From Sedimentisphaerales bacterium (GTDB taxonomy: Bacteria; Planctomycetota; Phycisphaerae; Sedimentisphaerales; Anaerobacaceae): a stretch of 47,980 nucleotides of DNA. Made by a program: the position numbers and the translations under genes. Location of the stretch: assembly GCA_016936075.1 (NCBI GenBank), contig JAFGPS010000194.1:1-47980 (forward strand). Reading direction: 5' to 3'. A model generated the notes under the pieces. The model was not told where the DNA came from. It saw nothing but the letters and a program-made list of their open reading frames with translations, and did no database searches. Of this stretch, positions 7,826 through 17,994 are shown piece by piece (the stretch's first letter is position 1; every line of letters begins with the position of its first letter).

Positions 7826-10800
7826 ATGCGCATTAGAGAGGTCCTTTTATTAACAGCGGCTATAATATTATTCATAAACCCTGTTTTCGCAAACTCGGAT
7901 AATTCGGTAAGAATCGCCGTTATTGCAGAAAAAACTTCAGATTTCGATAAATCTCCCTTGATTTCCCTGCTTGAGGTGGAATTATCACAAAAAGAAGGTG
8001 TTAAGCTTCTTGAACGAGCCGTTATCGACAATATCCTTGAAGAACAGCAATTGAGTGCCGCGGGGCTTCTCGATAGAAACGCAACCATCGAAATCGGCAA
8101 ACTATTACGAGCCGACGCATTTATAATTCTTTCTCTCGAAAACAAGGTTCAAGATGCAAATGATTTAATCCGTATGCGGATTTCGGAGACCGCACACGGC
8201 CTGCGCCTTCTGGATTCTTTCGAGCAATCAAACAGGATAAAACCTCATGAACCTGTCGAAAGAATAGTCCAAAAGATAGAGAGTGTATTAACTAAAATAA
8301 ACCAGCCAGATGAAAAGTTAATTCCAGTTGGTATAGTTAATATCCATCGAGTTCAGCTTGGCGAACAATATAAAATGCTCGAAAGAACTCTGCCGACAAT
8401 GCTATCTGTACGACTAAGCCTTGAGCCGCAGATTATTATATTGGAACGAGAAGATTTAAAAACCTTGCTCGATGAAAAATTAATGACAGAAGGATCAGAT
8501 ACAGAATTCTGGAGTTCTACAATTTTAATAGACGGCTATATACAATCCAACAACGGCCAATTGGAAATGTACCTCAATCTCAAACAAGCCGCAGGTGACA
8601 TTCTAAAATCAATCACACTCCCAATCGATCCAAACGAAGCTATCGCCGCAATAGACAACGCCTCTACGGAAATCACAAAAGAAGTTCATCACTCCCCTAC
8701 ATTAGTAAAATGGAATCCCGAACAAGAAGCCGAGCAATATTACAACAAAGCCCAAATGCTCATTGCTCACGGCCGTGATGAAGAAGCAATACCACTTTTT
8801 GAAACAGCACATACGTTACAATTCCAAAACGTATATTACACTGGAACTATGTTTGAGATAATATGGAAAAAATACAGAGAAAACATAGAAATAGAAAGAA
8901 AAAATGAAGATATACGTAAAAGAATATCTGAAACTTCAAACACTAAAAGAATTGAAATATTATCAAAACAGTTAGTTGAAACTCCGGCGTATCCATGCAC
9001 ATATTTAGAATTAGCAAATATGGCCTCTGTGCTCGTTCGGCAAATTTGTGACAATTACGAAAAAGGCAAGTTATCAGGCAGAGATATTTATGCTAATTTT
9101 TCAGGATATCTTGGACAAGATTTATTCGGAATAAATGAGTATTTTTCTCGTTCTGCTTCAACAGCATCAAAACAAATAAAACTTATAAATAATAATAACA
9201 GAAAAATCTATATTGATACTTTCGGCAAAGCACTCCAAAAACAGCCCATATACCCTAACAATCCAAAAGCAAATCAAAGAATAATTGCAAGATTAACATG
9301 GATCAGATCAGATAATCCTAAAGAAATAATAACAAATATCAGAAGAGTGTTTAGTGAATTAGTAATCTCTCCAGAATTCGGGGGGAAAACAAACTCTTTT
9401 AAGGAAAGAGAAGAAAATTTTAGTCAAATATTTGCAACAGATATCTTTGGCTTTATACCCGCGAATTTGGAAAGAACTCATTTGAAAGGTGCAACTGATG
9501 ATTTCGTAAATTTCTGGTTACAATATGCATGGGAGTTAGCTGATACTAATGACCTATTTATCAGTACTAAAGGTGTAATAATTTTGACTCACGGAATTTC
9601 GAACCTTTCGAATAAATCAGATATAGAAAAAACAATAAATTATATTAACAATAAACTTGATGGTTTAGTTAATGAACTAATAAATAGCAAAAGCTCTCTG
9701 AAGTATACAGAAAAAGAAATACTTTTATCATATATAACAAATATAATGAGTGATAGAACAGTTATTGATTATGCAAAGAAAAAGTTAATGCTAAATAGAA
9801 TAAGTAATTATTTAATAAAAGAAAAGGACATCAACAACCTCGTAAAATATTTTGAATATTTACCTTATTTAGGTCCCTCTACACCTGAATTGGAACGATG
9901 GCGATATCATTTTATGGGAAATATTGTAAATGTGGCTCAAACAAATAATAAAGATGTTCGAGTTAAAACCGCCATAGCAAGAATTAATAATAGAATGGAA
10001 GAAATAAAAAGGAGATATCCACAATTGAATCACTCTCAAGTAAAGGCAAATTTACATGCAACAATTATTTTAAATCAAAAAGAATGGGTACAAAAAGATA
10101 AAATATACGAATCAGAAGGAATCCAGGCAACAATTCAGGATAATATGCTATGGGTAGTTTTATTTAATTACGATGGAATAAAGCGGAAGAAAGATGATAA
10201 TAGTAATTCATTTTTTATATCAGATATCATTATCTCCGGAATTGATTTGGGACAAAAGCAGGAAAGAATACACTGGCTAACACATGTACCTATCTCGGTT
10301 ATTAATTTAAATGGCTCAATAAAAAATCTAATAATAGGTAAAAAAGTAAGTTACCTAACTGTACAATATGGAGGCATATTACAGTTTCCAGGTACTGATT
10401 TTATTAAGCAAGATACTTTCGATGGTCCTAAATTATTAAATCATAAAAACGGCCTTCCTTCTTATCATATTACTTCGATAGCTCAATATGGAGACAAACT
10501 ACTTGTAGCTTATGGAAATAGTAAGCTGGAAAGCGGTTTAGGTATATACGATCCTGTAACAGAAGAATGGGAAACTATATTTTGCAGTACATTACAAGGT
10601 GAGCATCCTTTTAGCAGCGGCCAAACATATAAAATAACTTCTATGTTATATGCAAAGCCTGACAAATTATTTTTAATTGTTTCTGAACTGAACAAATCCG
10701 AATTATGGAAATCTCAATTATGGAAGGTGAATATAAAGACACATGAGTCAAATTATATAAGAACTATAGAGGGAGAATTCATTACTGATACTAATAATAC

Positions 10801-11215
10801 ATGGATTAAATCATCTGGTAAGTTGATAAAATTTGATCCTGTATCAGAGAGCATGAAATTAACAATAAGAACTTCAATGGATTTCTACAGAAGATATCCA
10901 AAAAATATACCGGATATTTATGGTTTAGACGAAGATTTATTTTTGCCTGAGACTTTCCTGAAAAAGGTAAACGTAGGTTCTATATATACTGAAGGAAATC
11001 TGGATATTTCTACAGGAGCTATACACAATAACAAACTATGGTCGAGATACGGGAAAAATAAAATTATAATTGCAGAAAACGGCGGTAATTTTGAGAATGC
11101 TCAAATAATTGAAAATGACATTCTTAATGGTAAGCCAGTATATAAATTTATAAGTACACCATATGGATTAGTTGGGATTGGTGAGGGGATTGTAGGATTG
11201 ATAATATCGCATTGA
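7826..11215 (+). CDS. Exported protein with tandem CsgG-like domains, TPR and a C-terminal beta region
   Basis: 1129 residues. The signal peptide (1-22) ends at VFA. A CsgG-like domain follows (about 27-140), with IAVIAEK and LLERAVIDNILEEQQLSAAG, the fold used by CsgG, LpoB and related periplasmic proteins. A second, more diverged copy spans about 165-275 (GIVNIHRVQLGEQ, IILEREDLKTLLDEKL). Near 290-335 comes a TPR-like helix pair (AEQYYNKAQMLIAHGRDEEA). The middle 350-720 is lysine- and asparagine-rich and helical. The last 300 residues (about 780-1129) carry repeated strands such as ITSIAQYGDKLLVAYG and KLFLIVSELNKSELW that look like beta-propeller blades. No lipobox, so periplasmic rather than a curli pore. 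The start has GAGG 10 bases upstream. Role unknown; possibly an envelope scaffold. Confidence 0.7.
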   Translation: MRIREVLLLTAAIILFINPVFANSDNSVRIAVIAEKTSDFDKSPLISLLEVELSQKEGVKLLERAVIDNILEEQQLSAAGLLDRNATIEIGKLLRADAFIILSLENKVQDANDLIRMRISETAHGLRLLDSFEQSNRIKPHEPVERIVQKIESVLTKINQPDEKLIPVGIVNIHRVQLGEQYKMLERTLPTMLSVRLSLEPQIIILEREDLKTLLDEKLMTEGSDTEFWSSTILIDGYIQSNNGQLEMYLNLKQAAGDILKSITLPIDPNEAIAAIDNASTEITKEVHHSPTLVKWNPEQEAEQYYNKAQMLIAHGRDEEAIPLFETAHTLQFQNVYYTGTMFEIIWKKYRENIEIERKNEDIRKRISETSNTKRIEILSKQLVETPAYPCTYLELANMASVLVRQICDNYEKGKLSGRDIYANFSGYLGQDLFGINEYFSRSASTASKQIKLINNNNRKIYIDTFGKALQKQPIYPNNPKANQRIIARLTWIRSDNPKEIITNIRRVFSELVISPEFGGKTNSFKEREENFSQIFATDIFGFIPANLERTHLKGATDDFVNFWLQYAWELADTNDLFISTKGVIILTHGISNLSNKSDIEKTINYINNKLDGLVNELINSKSSLKYTEKEILLSYITNIMSDRTVIDYAKKKLMLNRISNYLIKEKDINNLVKYFEYLPYLGPSTPELERWRYHFMGNIVNVAQTNNKDVRVKTAIARINNRMEEIKRRYPQLNHSQVKANLHATIILNQKEWVQKDKIYESEGIQATIQDNMLWVVLFNYDGIKRKKDDNSNSFFISDIIISGIDLGQKQERIHWLTHVPISVINLNGSIKNLIIGKKVSYLTVQYGGILQFPGTDFIKQDTFDGPKLLNHKNGLPSYHITSIAQYGDKLLVAYGNSKLESGLGIYDPVTEEWETIFCSTLQGEHPFSSGQTYKITSMLYAKPDKLFLIVSELNKSELWKSQLWKVNIKTHESNYIRTIEGEFITDTNNTWIKSSGKLIKFDPVSESMKLTIRTSMDFYRRYPKNIPDIYGLDEDLFLPETFLKKVNVGSIYTEGNLDISTGAIHNNKLWSRYGKNKIIIAENGGNFENAQIIENDILNGKPVYKFISTPYGLVGIGEGIVGLIISH

Positions 11216-11221
11216 AAAAAA

Positions 11222-13424
11222 TCAGGCCATGAGTGAGACGTCGCCGGCGTTGCAGACTAATATTACGTCGCCGGGTAAATTTACTATTTCGTACTTCGAT
11301 GAAATTAATGTGCATTCCTGATTAGAGTCCACAGGTTCGATTCCTACAAACAATACGGCTGATGAGTACATCTCTTTTCTGACTGCATCGGAACGGATTG
11401 TCAGTCGGAAGGATAATAATCTGGGCATCGATGCGTGCGGTTGATAATGTTTCCTCCATTTCGGCTTGCATGTTTTCAATGTCGGCCTTTATCGGGACCG
11501 GGCGCAAAATTCGCAATGGGCAATCTCTCCATTCACGATTTTCCTTTAACAGAAAAGCGAGAAGTAACATCATTGGATTGCTTGTCGAATCGCTCCACCA
11601 GATATTAATAGCTCCTCCTGGACGTTTCCATTTTTCCTGCCCCTGTTGACATCGTACAACAAGAACATTTCGCTTCATTTTTTGCGAGATATTCAAAATC
11701 ATCGAGATTGTATCTGATTTCGATGTGTCATCGCTCCATCCTATCAAGACTGTATTGGGGCGCAAACCGCCTATGCCGTGACATTGGATAAGAGCTTTGA
11801 GGCCGTCTGTAAAATTCTCATCGACAACGACCGCGGGGAAAGCATCCAATTGTTCTTCCGCGATAAATCTTCGAAGCATTTTTTCCGCTTCAATCTGCCG
11901 CTCTAAACGGTCCTCCAATTGGCCGGTAATGACGTGTCCAAGTGATACGACACCTCTATCGGCTGATAAAAGGCAAGCGTAACTGACCAAATGAAGCCGG
12001 TTTTGAGGATTGCCGCTCAGCGCCAGGATAGACGGTCGCCAATTTTTCGGATGATATTGTTTTTTTTCAAGACGCAAAAGTGCTTTTCTGGCGTTTTGGA
12101 AAGCCAGGCCGCTCGATAAGTCACCCCATTGAACTACGATTTTGGCTCGTTCGATTAAAAGATACATCGCGAAAGCCATGAGAATAGCTACAATAGCCCA
12201 GATAATATTGATTAAGAACATAACTGCCAGACAACCCAATGCTCCTAACAATGCAATTGTCCAATGGTTCATCTTAAAAGTTGGTCTGAAACTTGGATTT
12301 TTCGTGATGCTTTCGGAAAAACAAGCCAGGTTAAGAGTGCCATAAGTCAATAGGAAAAACATCGTAATAATCGGCGCGATTGTATTGAGGTCGCCCGCCA
12401 TTATACCTATTTGCGCAATAACAAAGGTTAGTACCGTTGCTCTTCGCGGCTCATTCAATGTTCCACTGCCGTAACCAAACCAACTAAGCCGCTTAAAAAC
12501 ATTATCCAATGCGAACGCCTGAAGTATTCGTGGTGCGCCAAGCATACTACCCAAAGCCGAAGATAAAGTTGCGCAAATTACACCGGCATAAATTAGTATT
12601 CCAGAGCTGGCTGTATTCTTCATCACAAAGCCTTCGCCTGTAAGTGTGGAACGTGAATTACTCGCTGCCAGAAGAACGGCTATTCCGGCATAAACAATGA
12701 AAGTAAAACCTATCGCCGCAAATGTTCCTCTTGGTATCGAGCGGCTGGGATCTTTCAGGTCGCCGGACATGTTGACTCCGGCCATAATTCCGGTTACTGC
12801 CGGGAAAAACAAAGCGAAAATGAAAGGTAAAGTGTTTTGACCTGACCAGCTCGGAAGTAAATTAGTCTTGAGTGTTTCCATGGAAGCATTTTCAAATGCA
12901 CCTAAATAAAACGAACCTATCGATACAATTAAGATTGCAAGAATACCGTATTGAATCCGAATTGTCCATCCTGCACCAATATAAACGCAGGCGAATACAG
13001 CAATATTAGTCAATGTTGCAACAGTATGAAATGAAAGACCAATACCTGGAAATGCCGAGAAGATCGCTTCAGTAAAACCAACGACATACAAGGTTACGGC
13101 GATAGCTTGCGCTATAAAAAAGAATACGGCGATTACGCCGCCGAACTTAATACCAAGACTTCGGCTAATGAGGTAATACGCACCGCCGCCTTTAACACGC
13201 ATATTGGTAGAAATAGACGAAAGCGACATCGCGTTCGTTATTGTTATTACTTTAGCCGCCAACAAAATCAAAAGCGATGCCCATAGTCCGGCGTATCCTA
13301 CTACAGTAGAGAAACGCAGGAACATAATGACACCCAGAATAGTTAAGACGCTGGGAGTAAACACACCTCCAAATGTGCCAAACTTTCCGTCCTGACCGTT
13401 TGAAACTCCCTTTTCTGTTTTCAT
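11222..13424 (-). pseudogene. SLC12/APC-type permease with a C-terminal frameshift
   Basis: The main frame (13424 to stop 11322, 700 codons) encodes a 12-segment APC-superfamily transporter of the cation-chloride-cotransporter type: FGTFGGVFTPSVLTILGVIMF opens segment 1, then SLSSISTNMRVKGGGAYYLISR and DPSRSIPRGT. A soluble regulatory domain follows segment 12. Near position 11396 the frame is lost: after LPTDN the conserved-looking continuation (RSDAVRKEMYSSAVLFVG) is found one base ahead, running to a TGA at 11224-11222 and ending ILVCNAGDVSLMA. Skipping one base restores a 733-residue protein. It could be a real one-base insertion, a sequencing error or programmed slippage. The membrane domain is intact, so transport may survive. 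It is convergent with the CsgG-like gene, 6 bases apart. Confidence 0.75.
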
Positions 13425-13462
13425 ATACTATTTGACCTCGTCGTCATTTGCATAAACTATGC

Positions 13463-13476
13463 ATCACGTATGTGAT
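13463..13476. promoter_or_regulatory. Palindrome upstream of the permease (possible operator)
   Basis: ATCAC-GTAT-GTGAT is a perfect 5-bp inverted repeat with a 4-base spacer, 39 bases upstream of the permease start on the minus strand. Size and place fit a dimeric repressor site; no regulator gene is next to it. Confidence 0.25.
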
Positions 13477-13646
13477 ATGCCAATAAATCTCGCTCTAATG
13501 ATACTCCTGTTCAAATGCTAAAAAGTTTTTATCCATAAAACACCAATAATCCGAATATAACAGGTAACTTATACACCATAAGATATTCATTTTCTATGAA
13601 ATTCCTGTTTTTTTACAAATGGATTAGAACTTTTTAATTGTGCGTC

Positions 13647-16600
13647 TCATTCATCACTTTCCATATTCATGGCAAACCAGGGATAAAAGGCAGGTATTAC
13701 AAAAAGAGTTAATATTGTAGCTGAAGCCAATCCGAAAACCACGACCGCGGCCAGAGGTCTCTGGACTTCTGAGCCGGTACCTTCAGAGAGCAACAAAGGC
13801 AAAAGGCCAAGTACGGTCGTTGTAGCAGTCATGAGAACAGGGCGCAGCCGTTGAAGTGAACCTTGAATTATTGCGTCCTGGGTTTTAATACCTTTCTGTC
13901 TTAGCTGGTTAATATAACTGACCAGTACAACACCGTTTTGTACAGCTATTCCGAACAAAACTATGAATCCAACCGCAGCCGGTACTGAAAGATATTCGTT
14001 CATCACGAATAAACCTATTATACCTCCGACTAAAGCAAGAGGGACGTTTATGATTATAAGAAATGCCTCTTTTAGTGAACCGAAAGTCAGATATAAAAGC
14101 AAATATATTAAAACCAGCACAATAGGAATGATAATGGACAGGCGAGCCATCGACCTTTGCTGATTTTCAAATTGGCCGCCGTATTCGATATAATATCCTT
14201 CAGGCAAATCAACTGAACTTCCAATATGTTCTTTAATATCCGCTACAACACTTCCGAGGTCTCTGTCTCTGACGTTGCCCTGAATAATCCATCTTCGCTG
14301 GTTTTTTTCGCGATTTATCTGGATAGGCCCGGCGACTTCCTGAACAATAGCTACTTCTTTGAGCGGCACAGTATTGCCGTTTTCGGAGTGAACCAATAAA
14401 TTCTTTATAATATCCGGGTCAGAACGGTAATCTTCCTGGTAACGCATATGAATTCCGAAGCGGCGAGTGTTCAGATAAATATTATCAATTACTTCACCTC
14501 CGATAGCAAGCTCTACCAACTCCAGAATCTCACTGACATTTACTCCATAGCGTGAGCAGGCTTGTCTATCGGCGATAATTTGAATTTGAGGCTGTCCGAA
14601 ACTCTGCTCTACAGCAAGGTCAACGAGGCCGGGAATATTATCTATTGCATTTCGTATCTCATTGGCTTTGTTACGTAAAACGCTCAAATCCTCTCCGAAA
14701 AGTTTTATTGCTACCTGTGCCTTTATACCTGAAAGAAGCTCATCAAAGGCGTTTTGGATAGGCTGAGTAAAATTTAACTGTACTCCCGGATAAGATGACA
14801 ATGTTTCGTTTAACGCTTCTACAAGTTCTTTCTTGTTTGCATAATTCTCCCATTCTTTCAGGGGCTTAAGCTCAATATGAATTTCAGCGTAATTAACCGG
14901 ATGAGGGTGACTACCAACTTCAGGACGCCCGACACGGGAAATTACTTCTTCAACTTCCTGGAATGTTATTATCTTTCTTTCCAGTAACTGAATAATTTCA
15001 GTTCCTTTTTCAAGTGACGTTGAAGGTGCCATTGTTACACCAATCAGAATCGAACCTTCTTCCAAGGTCGGAATAAATTCTGTACCAAGTAAAGGTATGG
15101 AAAGCACGCTTAATGTAAAACCAGAAAGAACGATGAAAAGTATTATTAATTTGTGTTTCATGCCGAATATCAAAAGAGGTTTGTAGATTTTTTTAAAAAA
15201 TGTTACTAATACAAATTCTTTATGAGCTTTTGCCTTCAAAAGATATGTGCATAAAGCCGGGACTGCAATGATTGCTACCAAAAGCGAACCGAAAATCGCA
15301 AAACTTAATGTAAAAGCCATAGGTTTGAACATTTTACCTTCGACATTCTCAAGACTGAAAATTGGTAAAAATACTATGATGATAATCAGTATAGAAAATA
15401 TAATTGGTCTGGCTACTTCCTTAGCGGCTTCAAAAATGATATCTGTTTTACGAGTAAGGGTATTGTCTGCGTTTGTATTAAGATGATGAAAAATGTTTTC
15501 CACCATTACAATAGCACCATCACCAAGCATACCGATACCGATAGCAATTCCGCCAAGTGACATCAAATTTGCGGAGATTCCAGTTAGCCTCATAAACAGG
15601 ATTGAAAAAAATGCACATAAAGGCAGGGCGAGAGATACGATAAAAGCCGACCTGAAATTCCCAAGAAACAAAAACAAAACTATAACAACTAATACGGCCC
15701 CCTGGAGCAAAGCTTTCTTTACTGTCCACGTGGCCTGTTCGACCAGTTCTGCCTGTTCATAATACGGGACGAGATTTATTCCTTCCGGCAGGGCTTTTTG
15801 AACTTCATCGACTTTTTCATATAATTTTTCAATGACATCCGATGTATTTGTGCCGTATAGCTTCATAACTATACCGGAAACAACTTCCTGAGTACCGTTA
15901 AGCGAAACCACACCTCTTCGGATTTCTTTTCCATATTCGACTTCAGCGACATCTTCAATCTTTATTGGGGTGCCATCTATAACCTTTACATGGATATTGC
16001 GTATATCTTCCAGACTTTCCAGCAATCCGATACCTCTTACAAGGTATTCTTCACTACCAAGAAGCATGAATTGGCCGCCGGCATTTTTATTGTTTTCTCT
16101 TACGGCAGATACAATATCCTCAAGGCTGATTGAATATTTATTCAGTAGATTAGGATTTACACGAATTTGATATTGAAGAACATGACCTCCGATGGAAAGA
16201 ATATCAGTGACACCAGGGACCGTTTGAAGTTGATATTTTACAATCCAGTCGTTTATTTCACGAAGATAAGTCGCCTGGTCCTTACCTTCTGTGTCAGTAT
16301 TTTCATCCATAGTAAGATAGTAGATGAAAATCTGGCCAAGTCCCGTCGAAATAGGCCCAAGAGCAGGTTGTTCATGCATTTCAGGCAGTTGCGAAAGAGA
16401 CTCATTAAGTTTTTCAGATACTATCTGTCTTGCAAAATATATATTGACATCATCATCAAAATAAACATAGATTACGGCCATTCCGAATGCAGAAGTTGAT
16501 TTAATCTTATTAACTCCCGGAAGTCCGTTCATGGCGGATTCGATTGGAAATGTTATCAATCGTTCGACTTCTTCTGGAGCCATTCCATGTGCTTCGGCAA

Positions 16601-16748
16601 AAACGGGAACCATAACTGGAGAAATATCAGGGAACGCATCTACAGGCAGTTTTTTATACTCATAGATACCTAAAACTGTAATTGCCAGGATTCCTAATAC
16701 TACAAAAAACCTGTAATGAAGTGAAAAATGTACTATTCTACGATGCAT
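13647..16748 (-). CDS. Heavy-metal efflux RND transporter, CusA/CzcA family
   Basis: 1033 residues, the usual size for HME-RND pumps. N-terminal segment 1 (about 14-29), then KLPVDAFPDISPV and FPIESAMNGLPGV as in CusA/CzcA. Segment 4 reads GIAIGIGMLGDGAIVMVEN (400-418), with Asp410 and Glu417 for proton relay. The second periplasmic loop and segments 7-12 follow, ending near FVIPAFYPWF. As a trimer in the inner membrane it drives metal ions out through the adaptor and TolC-like channel encoded just upstream. The motif lacks the DFG of zinc/cobalt pumps and resembles the copper/silver type, but keeps DGA where CusA has DAA, so the metal is undecided. It is last in the operon; its ATG is 15 bases after the adaptor's stop codon. 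Confidence 0.9.
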   Translation of the reverse strand: MHRRIVHFSLHYRFFVVLGILAITVLGIYEYKKLPVDAFPDISPVMVPVFAEAHGMAPEEVERLITFPIESAMNGLPGVNKIKSTSAFGMAVIYVYFDDDVNIYFARQIVSEKLNESLSQLPEMHEQPALGPISTGLGQIFIYYLTMDENTDTEGKDQATYLREINDWIVKYQLQTVPGVTDILSIGGHVLQYQIRVNPNLLNKYSISLEDIVSAVRENNKNAGGQFMLLGSEEYLVRGIGLLESLEDIRNIHVKVIDGTPIKIEDVAEVEYGKEIRRGVVSLNGTQEVVSGIVMKLYGTNTSDVIEKLYEKVDEVQKALPEGINLVPYYEQAELVEQATWTVKKALLQGAVLVVIVLFLFLGNFRSAFIVSLALPLCAFFSILFMRLTGISANLMSLGGIAIGIGMLGDGAIVMVENIFHHLNTNADNTLTRKTDIIFEAAKEVARPIIFSILIIIIVFLPIFSLENVEGKMFKPMAFTLSFAIFGSLLVAIIAVPALCTYLLKAKAHKEFVLVTFFKKIYKPLLIFGMKHKLIILFIVLSGFTLSVLSIPLLGTEFIPTLEEGSILIGVTMAPSTSLEKGTEIIQLLERKIITFQEVEEVISRVGRPEVGSHPHPVNYAEIHIELKPLKEWENYANKKELVEALNETLSSYPGVQLNFTQPIQNAFDELLSGIKAQVAIKLFGEDLSVLRNKANEIRNAIDNIPGLVDLAVEQSFGQPQIQIIADRQACSRYGVNVSEILELVELAIGGEVIDNIYLNTRRFGIHMRYQEDYRSDPDIIKNLLVHSENGNTVPLKEVAIVQEVAGPIQINREKNQRRWIIQGNVRDRDLGSVVADIKEHIGSSVDLPEGYYIEYGGQFENQQRSMARLSIIIPIVLVLIYLLLYLTFGSLKEAFLIIINVPLALVGGIIGLFVMNEYLSVPAAVGFIVLFGIAVQNGVVLVSYINQLRQKGIKTQDAIIQGSLQRLRPVLMTATTTVLGLLPLLLSEGTGSEVQRPLAAVVVFGLASATILTLFVIPAFYPWFAMNMESDE

Positions 16749-16763
16749 ATGAATTATCCTTAT

Positions 16764-17993
16764 TTAATGACCATGACCTGCATGGCTATCAAGTGTCGAA
16801 GTTATAATCATGGATTTGAGTGAAAACGCACCTTCAGTGACATATTCCTGTCCTGCAATTAGACCTGAGCTAATTTCTACATGAGTTGCGTTTTCAAGTC
16901 CCGTTTCCACAAATACAGGTTCGAAACCATGTTCATCTTTAACAAAAACACATTTTTGACCCTCGAGATTCTGTATTGATTCTTTGGGAACAACAATATT
17001 TGCATTAGTCTGAGAAACTGAAACTTTTGCATTTACAAAAAGTCCCGGCCTGAATAATCCTGATTCGTTTGAAAGTACTACCCGTGCAAGGGCAGTTCTG
17101 GATTCATGGCCTACTGTTGGGCTTATGTAATCTATGACTCCATTGACATCGGAAATATCTGAATTAGCAGATATTATAACTTCCTGATTTTTTCGTATAT
17201 ATCCGAGGTCCTTCGGATATACATTCAGGTCAATCCACACTGTGTTTAAATCAGCAAGAACATAAATCGCCGAATCAGTGCCAACCTGTTCTCCCAGCAC
17301 AATATGCTTTTCAATAACAGTACTATCGAATGGAGCTTTAATTTCAAAACGAGTAAGGAGTTCATCAGGTTCATCGGGAAGATTTTCGATGTATGATTTG
17401 TCAAAACCAATTGCATAAAGCTTTTGTTCGGCTATACGCTTTTCGATTCCTGCTTCAGTGAATGCTTGTCTGCTGTCAAGATATTCCTGCTCAGAGGATA
17501 TTTTATCGCTCCAGAGTTTTTCTTCTCTCTGGAATGTCAGTTGAGCCATTTTGTATCTTTCATTTGCAGCAAGATACTCTGCTTTATCGTCTGCCAGGTC
17601 CCGGCTTTCAATAATCGCTAAAATATCTCCGGCTTGAACTACATCACCGAGTTGTTTATTTACTTTTACAACTATTCCTTCCACTCGCGGTATAATATGT
17701 ATGGCTGTATCCTGATTTAGCCAGATTTGACCGGTAAGACTTAAGTAAGTATCTATTATGCCCGGACCTGTAATTGATGTATCAAGACCCATTTCCTTTA
17801 TCTGTTCTGGTGTTATTTCTATAACCTGTTCCTCATGGTCTTCTTCAAGCTCGCCTTCATATGATTCGTCAATGAGTACGGAACTTTCCTCATGTTCACC
17901 ATGGCCAAGCTCTATATTTTTAGAAACAATATAACCCGCTGAACCTATAAGGATTACAATTGTTATTAACAAGAGAATTTTTAAGACTTTCAT
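16764..17993 (-). CDS. Periplasmic adaptor (membrane fusion protein) of a metal-efflux RND system
   Basis: 409 residues from ATG 17993. An N-terminal hydrophobic segment (about 6-23) anchors or exports it, followed by a His/Glu-rich linker (ELGHGEHEESS, EDHEE). The HlyD/CusB core has an IIPRVEGIVVKVNKQLGDVV barrel-sandwich half, a coiled-coil hairpin (about 125-180), and the second lipoyl half FEIKAPFDSTVIEKHI. The end, DSHAGHGH, is histidine-rich and may bind metal. I chose ATG 17993 because GGGAGG, lying inside the end of the upstream gene, is 4-5 bases before it; the in-frame GTG 18005 would overlap the TolC-like gene. One base separates its start from the upstream stop, so translation is coupled. 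Confidence 0.9.
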   Translation of the reverse strand: MKVLKILLLITIVILIGSAGYIVSKNIELGHGEHEESSVLIDESYEGELEEDHEEQVIEITPEQIKEMGLDTSITGPGIIDTYLSLTGQIWLNQDTAIHIIPRVEGIVVKVNKQLGDVVQAGDILAIIESRDLADDKAEYLAANERYKMAQLTFQREEKLWSDKISSEQEYLDSRQAFTEAGIEKRIAEQKLYAIGFDKSYIENLPDEPDELLTRFEIKAPFDSTVIEKHIVLGEQVGTDSAIYVLADLNTVWIDLNVYPKDLGYIRKNQEVIISANSDISDVNGVIDYISPTVGHESRTALARVVLSNESGLFRPGLFVNAKVSVSQTNANIVVPKESIQNLEGQKCVFVKDEHGFEPVFVETGLENATHVEISSGLIAGQEYVTEGAFSLKSMIITSTLDSHAGHGH

Positions 17994-17994
17994 G

